This document shows positions 4,045-7,890 of a DNA stretch of 7,890 nt, one piece after another; position 1 is the stretch's first letter; the number at the start of each line of letters is the position of its first letter. Below the pieces are notes generated by a model. It had not been told where the DNA came from. It saw only the letters and a list, made by a program, of their open reading frames with translations, and did not search any database. The stretch comes from Candidatus Latescibacterota bacterium (lineage in GTDB: Bacteria > Krumholzibacteriota > Krumholzibacteriia > Krumholzibacteriales > WJIX01): positions 1 through 7,890 of the forward strand of contig DAOWMJ010000095.1 of assembly GCA_030643145.1 (NCBI GenBank), in the 5' to 3' direction. Both the position numbers and the translations under genes were made by a program.

Positions 4045-6345
4045 ATGTCGAGAAATAGTATAAACCCCCGCGTAGGGGAGAACGCGTTGCGCGTTTTAGA
4101 AAAGCGTTATTTTCAAAAGGATATTAATGGCAAATTGAGTGAAGATCCCCAAGCGATGTTTGAGCGTGTAGCGTCTAATATTGCTTCCGCTGAGAGTGGG
4201 TTTGGAAGTGAAAATAGCTCCGTAAAGTGGGAAGATGAGTTTTACAATATGATGGCATCGCTTGATTTTTTACCGAATTCACCAACATTAATGAACGCGG
4301 GAGCGAAGCTGCAGCAGCTTTCCGCCTGTTTCGTTTTACCCATAGATGATTCGATGCAGAGCATATTTGAAACAATAAAACAGACAGCGCTTATCCATAA
4401 GAGCGGCGGCGGTACGGGGTTTTCCTTTTCAAGAATTCGACCAAAGAATGATGTAGTAAATACGACAAAGGGGGTTTCAAGCGGGCCGATATCTTTTATG
4501 AATGTTTTTGACGCGGCGACCGAAACCGTCAAGCAGGGCGGCACAAGACGTGGCGCGAATATGGCTATTCTGAGAGTTGATCATCCGGACATACTTGATT
4601 TCATAACGGCGAAAAAGAATAACAGTAAATTGAACAACTTCAATATCTCAGTAGGGGCTACGGAAACCTTTATGAAGGCTGTTGATGAAGATAGTGATTA
4701 CGATTTGATCAATCCTCACAGCGGCAAGGTTGTAGACTCTATACCGGCGCGAAGTGTATTCAAGATGATAGTTGATTTTGCCTGGAAAAACGGCGAACCC
4801 GGCATTGTCTTTCTGGACAGGATAAATCGTGATAATCCGACGCCGCACGTAGGTGAAATAGAAAGTACTAATCCCTGTGGAGAACAACCTCTTTTGCCTT
4901 TTGAATCATGTAACCTCGGTTCTATTAATCTGTCGCATATGGTTAAATCTGTTGACGGAAAGACTCGTATAGATTTTGACAAACTGGGAGAAACAACTGC
5001 CCAGGCAGTGCGTTTTCTCGATAATGTGATTGATGTCAATCGTTATCCCCTAAAGGATATCCGGGATATGACTATGGGCAACCGGAAGATTGGATTGGGA
5101 GTAATGGGATTCGCGGATATGCTTATTGTTCTCGGGATACCCTATAACTCCGAAGAAGCCCTGGAAGTGGCCGAAGAAGTTATGGGATTTATCCAGAGGG
5201 AGGGGCGAGGGGCAAGTGCGCGGCTTGCTGAAGAACGCGGCGCGTTCCCGAACTTCAAGGGGAGTGTTTATGACAGGCCGGACTCCAGCGGCGAAGAAGA
5301 ATCCAGGTTTCCGGCTGGACAGATCCGCAACGCGACAATAACTACGATTGCTCCGACGGGAACATTAAGCATTATAGCAGGTTGTTCGAGCGGTGTTGAA
5401 CCTGTTTTCGCCATAGCCTATATCCGGAATGTAATGGACGACGATGAACTGATCGAGGTAAACCCCGCCTTTAAAGAGATCGCGAAAAGAGAGGGTTTCT
5501 ACAGTGAAGACCTTATGAAGAAAATCGCGAGTCAGGGGACCGTTCAGGGTATTGATGATGTGCCTGAAGAATGGAAAAGGATATTTGTCACGGCGCATGA
5601 TATCAGTCCTGAATGGCATATCCGTATTCAATCCGCCTTTCAGAAATACACCGACAACGCGGTATCAAAGACCGTCAATTTCGCTAATTCGGCCAAGACG
5701 GATGATGTCGAAAAGGTCTATCGGAAGGCATATGAACTGGGATGCAAAGGGGTTACTATTTACCGTGACGGCAGCCGGCAGGAACAGGTTCTAAATATCG
5801 GTTCTGTCAACAGGGCTCAAACAGAGGATAACACGGAGAGGGATGACGGGAAGAGAGGCGGGTTGATCGCTCCGAGACCCAGGCCCGCGGTTACGTCCGG
5901 CAATACTTGGAAGATGACAACCGGTTGCGGCAACCTTTATGTGACGATTAACCACGATGAGCATGGCCCATTCGAACTATTTTCCCAGATGGGAAAAGCG
6001 GGAGGATGTTCCGCTTCGCAATCAGAGGCTATCAGCCGGCTTATTTCACTGTCATTAAGAGCGGGGATTGATCCTATCGAGATCGTAAAACAACTTCGCG
6101 GCATTCGCTGTCCCAATCCGGGGTGGGAGGATGGCGGGATGATTCTTTCCTGCAGTGATGCAATCGCCAAGGCCCTTGAACGTTATGTGGAGGAGTACGG
6201 AACTCCGGTGGACAAGAAGACGGAAAAAGCTTCAGCTGTAACTTTTAATCAGATGGCCGGATCGTGTCCGGAATGCGGTGGAATAATGGAGCATGAGAGC
6301 GGTTGTGCCGTCTGCCGCGAATGCGGGTATTCAAAGTGCGGATAA
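4045..6345 (+). CDS. nrdJ: adenosylcobalamin-dependent (class II) ribonucleoside-diphosphate reductase
   Basis: A 766-residue enzyme that reduces ribonucleotides to deoxyribonucleotides with a B12-generated thiyl radical, oxygen-independently and without a separate radical subunit. Counting from ATG 4045, the active-site set is complete. S-A-C-F-V-L-P holds C95, and N-P-C-G-E-Q holds N276, the thiyl-radical C278 and E280. E-S-C-N-L-G-S-I-N holds C289, which pairs with C95. C278 and C289 are 11 apart, as in Thermotoga NrdJ from memory. A-P-T-G-T (436-440) is the substrate phosphate-binding loop. The C-terminus has a TSCPD-type domain (about 618-717) and a Cys-rich tail with C-P-E-C (741, 744), G-C-A-V-C (754, 757) and a final C-x4-C (760, 765) that would re-reduce the active site. 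The N-terminus goes straight into E-N-A-L-R-V-L-E, so there is no ATP-cone. Tandem NrdR boxes precede it; no B12 riboswitch was recognised. Confidence 0.97.
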   Translation: MSRNSINPRVGENALRVLEKRYFQKDINGKLSEDPQAMFERVASNIASAESGFGSENSSVKWEDEFYNMMASLDFLPNSPTLMNAGAKLQQLSACFVLPIDDSMQSIFETIKQTALIHKSGGGTGFSFSRIRPKNDVVNTTKGVSSGPISFMNVFDAATETVKQGGTRRGANMAILRVDHPDILDFITAKKNNSKLNNFNISVGATETFMKAVDEDSDYDLINPHSGKVVDSIPARSVFKMIVDFAWKNGEPGIVFLDRINRDNPTPHVGEIESTNPCGEQPLLPFESCNLGSINLSHMVKSVDGKTRIDFDKLGETTAQAVRFLDNVIDVNRYPLKDIRDMTMGNRKIGLGVMGFADMLIVLGIPYNSEEALEVAEEVMGFIQREGRGASARLAEERGAFPNFKGSVYDRPDSSGEEESRFPAGQIRNATITTIAPTGTLSIIAGCSSGVEPVFAIAYIRNVMDDDELIEVNPAFKEIAKREGFYSEDLMKKIASQGTVQGIDDVPEEWKRIFVTAHDISPEWHIRIQSAFQKYTDNAVSKTVNFANSAKTDDVEKVYRKAYELGCKGVTIYRDGSRQEQVLNIGSVNRAQTEDNTERDDGKRGGLIAPRPRPAVTSGNTWKMTTGCGNLYVTINHDEHGPFELFSQMGKAGGCSASQSEAISRLISLSLRAGIDPIEIVKQLRGIRCPNPGWEDGGMILSCSDAIAKALERYVEEYGTPVDKKTEKASAVTFNQMAGSCPECGGIMEHESGCAVCRECGYSKCG

Positions 6346-6384
6346 GGGTGAATGCTCGAAAATATATAGCGCCGGGGATACGCG

Positions 6385-6915
6385 ATGAGTGAAGAGAAAA
6401 AAGAGTTTTCGACTTCGTTTATACTCGCTCCTGTCCCTGTTGTGCTGGTTGCCTGCCGGCACGATGAACTGGGGGATAATCTTCTTACCATAGCCTGGTG
6501 TGGAGTCGGATGCTCCGATCCGGAGATAATAAATATTTCGATAAGACCCGAGAGATATTCCTATCGTATGATAAAGGAAAGTGGTTGTTTTACAGTTAAT
6601 ATTCCAACTTATGACCTGTTAGAAGAAGTTAAGGTTTGTGGTACGGTATCAGGCAGAGAATGTGACAAGTTTGAGAAAGCCGGGCTTACCGCTGTTCCGG
6701 CGGAGAAGATTACGGCGCCTCTTGTTGGAGAATGTCCCGTGAATATAGAGTGTGAACTTTTAGAGATTAAGCCTTTAGGGGTTCATGATCTCTTTATCGG
6801 CAGGGTCGTATACAAACACGCCGCAGGCGGGCTGATTACCGATGGAGGTATTAATTTTTACGGAGTTGAGCTTATAACCTACATTAACGGTAAGTTCAAG
6901 GCGGTGAATGGATAG
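6385..6915 (+). CDS. flavin reductase-like (FMN-binding split barrel) domain protein
   Basis: A 176-residue flavoprotein of the flavin reductase-like family, whose members bind FMN and either reduce flavin with NAD(P)H or pass electrons to partner proteins. Recognisable parts are the N-terminal A-P-V-P-V-V-L-V (15-22) and N-L-L-T-I-A-W-C (32-39). The segment I-S-I-R-P-E-R-Y-S-Y (51-60) then S-G-C-F-T-V-N-I-P (66-74) contributes to the FMN site, and C-G-T-V-S-G-R-E-C-D-K-F (85-96) is a signature of this group. H-D-L-F-I-G-R-V (134-141) closes the barrel. There is no signal peptide. ATG 6385 has GGGGA 6 nt upstream. It starts 39 nt after nrdJ with no terminator between, so the two are probably co-transcribed under NrdR control. 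Whether it supplies electrons to the RNR or for corrinoid reduction is inference; its true partner is not visible. Confidence 0.88.
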   Translation: MSEEKKEFSTSFILAPVPVVLVACRHDELGDNLLTIAWCGVGCSDPEIINISIRPERYSYRMIKESGCFTVNIPTYDLLEEVKVCGTVSGRECDKFEKAGLTAVPAEKITAPLVGECPVNIECELLEIKPLGVHDLFIGRVVYKHAAGGLITDGGINFYGVELITYINGKFKAVNG

Positions 6916-6971
6916 AAACGTGTATGTAAGATTGTTTCCGGGGGACTGGGTAGTAATACCTATAAAAGTTC

Positions 6972-7000
6972 TTGATGATTTTGCCTATTTGTGGTAAACT
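6972..7000 (+). promoter_or_regulatory. sigma70-type promoter with extended -10, upstream of the second secreted protein
   Basis: TTGATG (6972-6977) and TAAACT (6995-7000) are exactly 17 nt apart, with TGG directly before the -10. The leader to ATG 7055 is about 50 nt. Twenty of 29 positions match the promoter at 969-997, including most of the spacer (ATTTTnnCTATnTnTGG). Confidence 0.58.
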
Positions 7001-7054
7001 GCATTTGAGTTTAGGATTAAAAGAGGTTTTTTAAATTAGGAATAGGAGGGGAAA

Positions 7055-7741
7055 ATGAATGCAGTGTTAAGGATTTTTACCGTGATATTTGTTGTTCTCG
7101 CTGTTATCGCGGTTCCAGGTATCTTAAGAGCGGATCCGTGCCTTGTGGTATATCCTGATATTGCCTGTACTTACTATTACTCTACGGAAGAATACTACAC
7201 CGTTGGCCCAGGCGATTCACTCTACGATTCCGAGTACGACAGGGGAGGAAAAGTCTTGTTGGAGATTGAGACTAACGAGATAGATTTTAGCATTTATCAG
7301 GCGCCGAATTTAACCGGTTTTGAAGTATCCGAAGGAGAGAATGAGGGATACGTTTTTTCGAATACAAATTTTACCCTCTATCTTGACGGGTTCTCAAACG
7401 AACCGACAACCTATACAAATATCCTCGTGATATTTGATAAGATTCTACCGGAAGGGTGTTTACCATCGATTATCATAGATGGTCAGATGTTATCGGGAAA
7501 TGTCTACCCGGCTGGTGATCTTGTTGTGTCCACTCCGACTCAATATGGGAATAATTATTCGGATACGATAGCTCTTGATATAAGTTGGGCTGGATGTATC
7601 GGAGTTCACATCTGGGCGTTTTCGGATGAGAATTACAATGGTGTCAGGGATGGCGAAGAGTGCTTCACCGCCTTTTCTCACGACGCTACAATTCCCACTG
7701 AAGAGTCGAGCTGGGGCAGGTTAAAGGCGGAACACAAGTAA
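7055..7741 (+). CDS. secreted protein with EF-hand-like calcium loop and SWGxLK tail
   Basis: The 228-residue product belongs to no family I can name. Residues 1-26 are a Sec signal peptide with a hydrophobic core at 7-23 and probable cleavage after L-R-A. The mature protein starts D-P-C-L-V-V-Y-P-D and has E-Y-Y-T-V-G-P-G-D (46-54) and Y-D-R-G-G-K-V-L-L-E (61-70). It then has an all-beta middle with L-D-G-F-S-N-E-P-T-T-Y (110-120). Residues 191-202 (D-E-N-Y-N-G-V-R-D-G-E-E) fit a 12-position EF-hand/SdrD-B-type calcium loop, with ligands D1, N3, N5, D9 and E12. Five Cys follow the signal peptide. The end is E-S-S-W-G-R-L-K (217-224) then A-E-H-K, matching the tail of the protein at 1064-2056. 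AGGAGGGG lies just before the ATG. An extracellular calcium-binding or structural role is inferred. Confidence 0.85.
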   Translation: MNAVLRIFTVIFVVLAVIAVPGILRADPCLVVYPDIACTYYYSTEEYYTVGPGDSLYDSEYDRGGKVLLEIETNEIDFSIYQAPNLTGFEVSEGENEGYVFSNTNFTLYLDGFSNEPTTYTNILVIFDKILPEGCLPSIIIDGQMLSGNVYPAGDLVVSTPTQYGNNYSDTIALDISWAGCIGVHIWAFSDENYNGVRDGEECFTAFSHDATIPTEESSWGRLKAEHK

Positions 7742-7744
7742 GGG

Positions 7745-7890
7745 ATGAAAGAACCCTCAATTAATGAAATACGAGAAGCCTCCGAGAGGATCGCTCCATA
7801 TATTCACAACACTCCGGTCTTAACATGCGAAGCGATAGACAAACGCTGTGGTAGGCGGATTTTCTTTAAGTGTGAGAACTTTCAGAAAGC
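7745..7890 (+). CDS. PLP-dependent threonine dehydratase / serine racemase family, N-terminal fragment (partial)
   Basis: Forty-eight complete codons run off the right edge. The sequence I-N-E-I-R-E-A-S-E-R-I-A-P-Y-I-H-N-T-P-V-L (residues 6-26) followed by F-F-K-C-E-N-F-Q-K (40-48) is the characteristic start of fold-type II PLP enzymes that deaminate threonine or serine or racemise serine. The catalytic Lys that binds PLP, expected about ten residues further on, lies outside the window, so activity and exact subfamily cannot be fixed. Biosynthetic and catabolic dehydratases differ by C-terminal ACT-like domains, also out of view. The ATG begins 3 nt after the stop of the secreted-protein gene. 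The AAGGG just before it is too close to be a good ribosome binding site, so translational coupling to the upstream gene is possible. Confidence 0.88.
   Translation, partial: MKEPSINEIREASERIAPYIHNTPVLTCEAIDKRCGRRIFFKCENFQK

Noticed and set aside
4242..5039. Open frames of 60-107 codons on the minus strand inside nrdJ
   Set aside because: They are antisense shadows of a well-supported gene, with no ribosome binding sites and no family-like sequence.
6950..6961. GGTA/TACC mini-hairpin after the flavoprotein gene as terminator
   Set aside because: The stem is four base pairs and no T-run follows.

Overview
This 7.9 kb window is an ordinary-looking bacterial chromosome segment carrying nine protein genes, two of them cut by the window edges. 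The genes have strong AGGAGG-type ribosome binding sites, and several have sigma70-like TTGACA/TATAAT promoters. Two start codons are TTG. Two secreted proteins carry signal peptides and beta-sandwich domains and end in the same short tail (S-W-G-x-L-K plus basic residues). From memory, not from a search, this style of secreted protein fits uncultured phyla around the FCB superphylum (Krumholzibacteriota, Eisenbacteria, Latescibacterota, Zixibacteria type). The strong Shine-Dalgarno sites and sigma70-like promoters argue against Bacteroidota proper. The taxonomic call is an inference only.

Layout. On the minus strand at the left edge is the N-terminus of a FemAB-like acyltransferase (1-162). 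A divergent regulatory region of about 280 bp follows. On the plus strand are a YpeA/RimI-like GNAT acetyltransferase (440-922) and a secreted protein with an FN3-like domain (1064-2056). A convergent beta-phosphoglucomutase-like HAD phosphatase lies on the minus strand (2138-2827). Divergent from it is a PP2C-type Ser/Thr phosphatase (3048-3809), closed by a probable intrinsic terminator. Next is a class II, adenosylcobalamin-dependent ribonucleotide reductase (4045-6345), followed 39 bp later by a flavin-reductase-like flavoprotein (6385-6915). A second secreted protein (7055-7741) follows its own promoter. The 5' end of a PLP-dependent threonine dehydratase/serine racemase-type gene (7745 to the edge) starts only 3 bp after it.

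How the genes work together. The clearest unit is nrdJ plus the flavoprotein gene. Its control region has two NrdR-box-like sites exactly 31 bp apart. One lies inside the -35/-10 spacer of a plausible promoter and the other just downstream, which is the usual arrangement for NrdR repression of RNR genes. The second unit is the pair of secreted proteins. They are unrelated in sequence over most of their length but share a C-terminal tail, and their promoters are similar even within the spacer (20 of 29 positions). I read this as a candidate protein-sorting signal with shared expression, and it is the most novel lead here. No CRISPR array, mobile element, tRNA or rRNA was seen.
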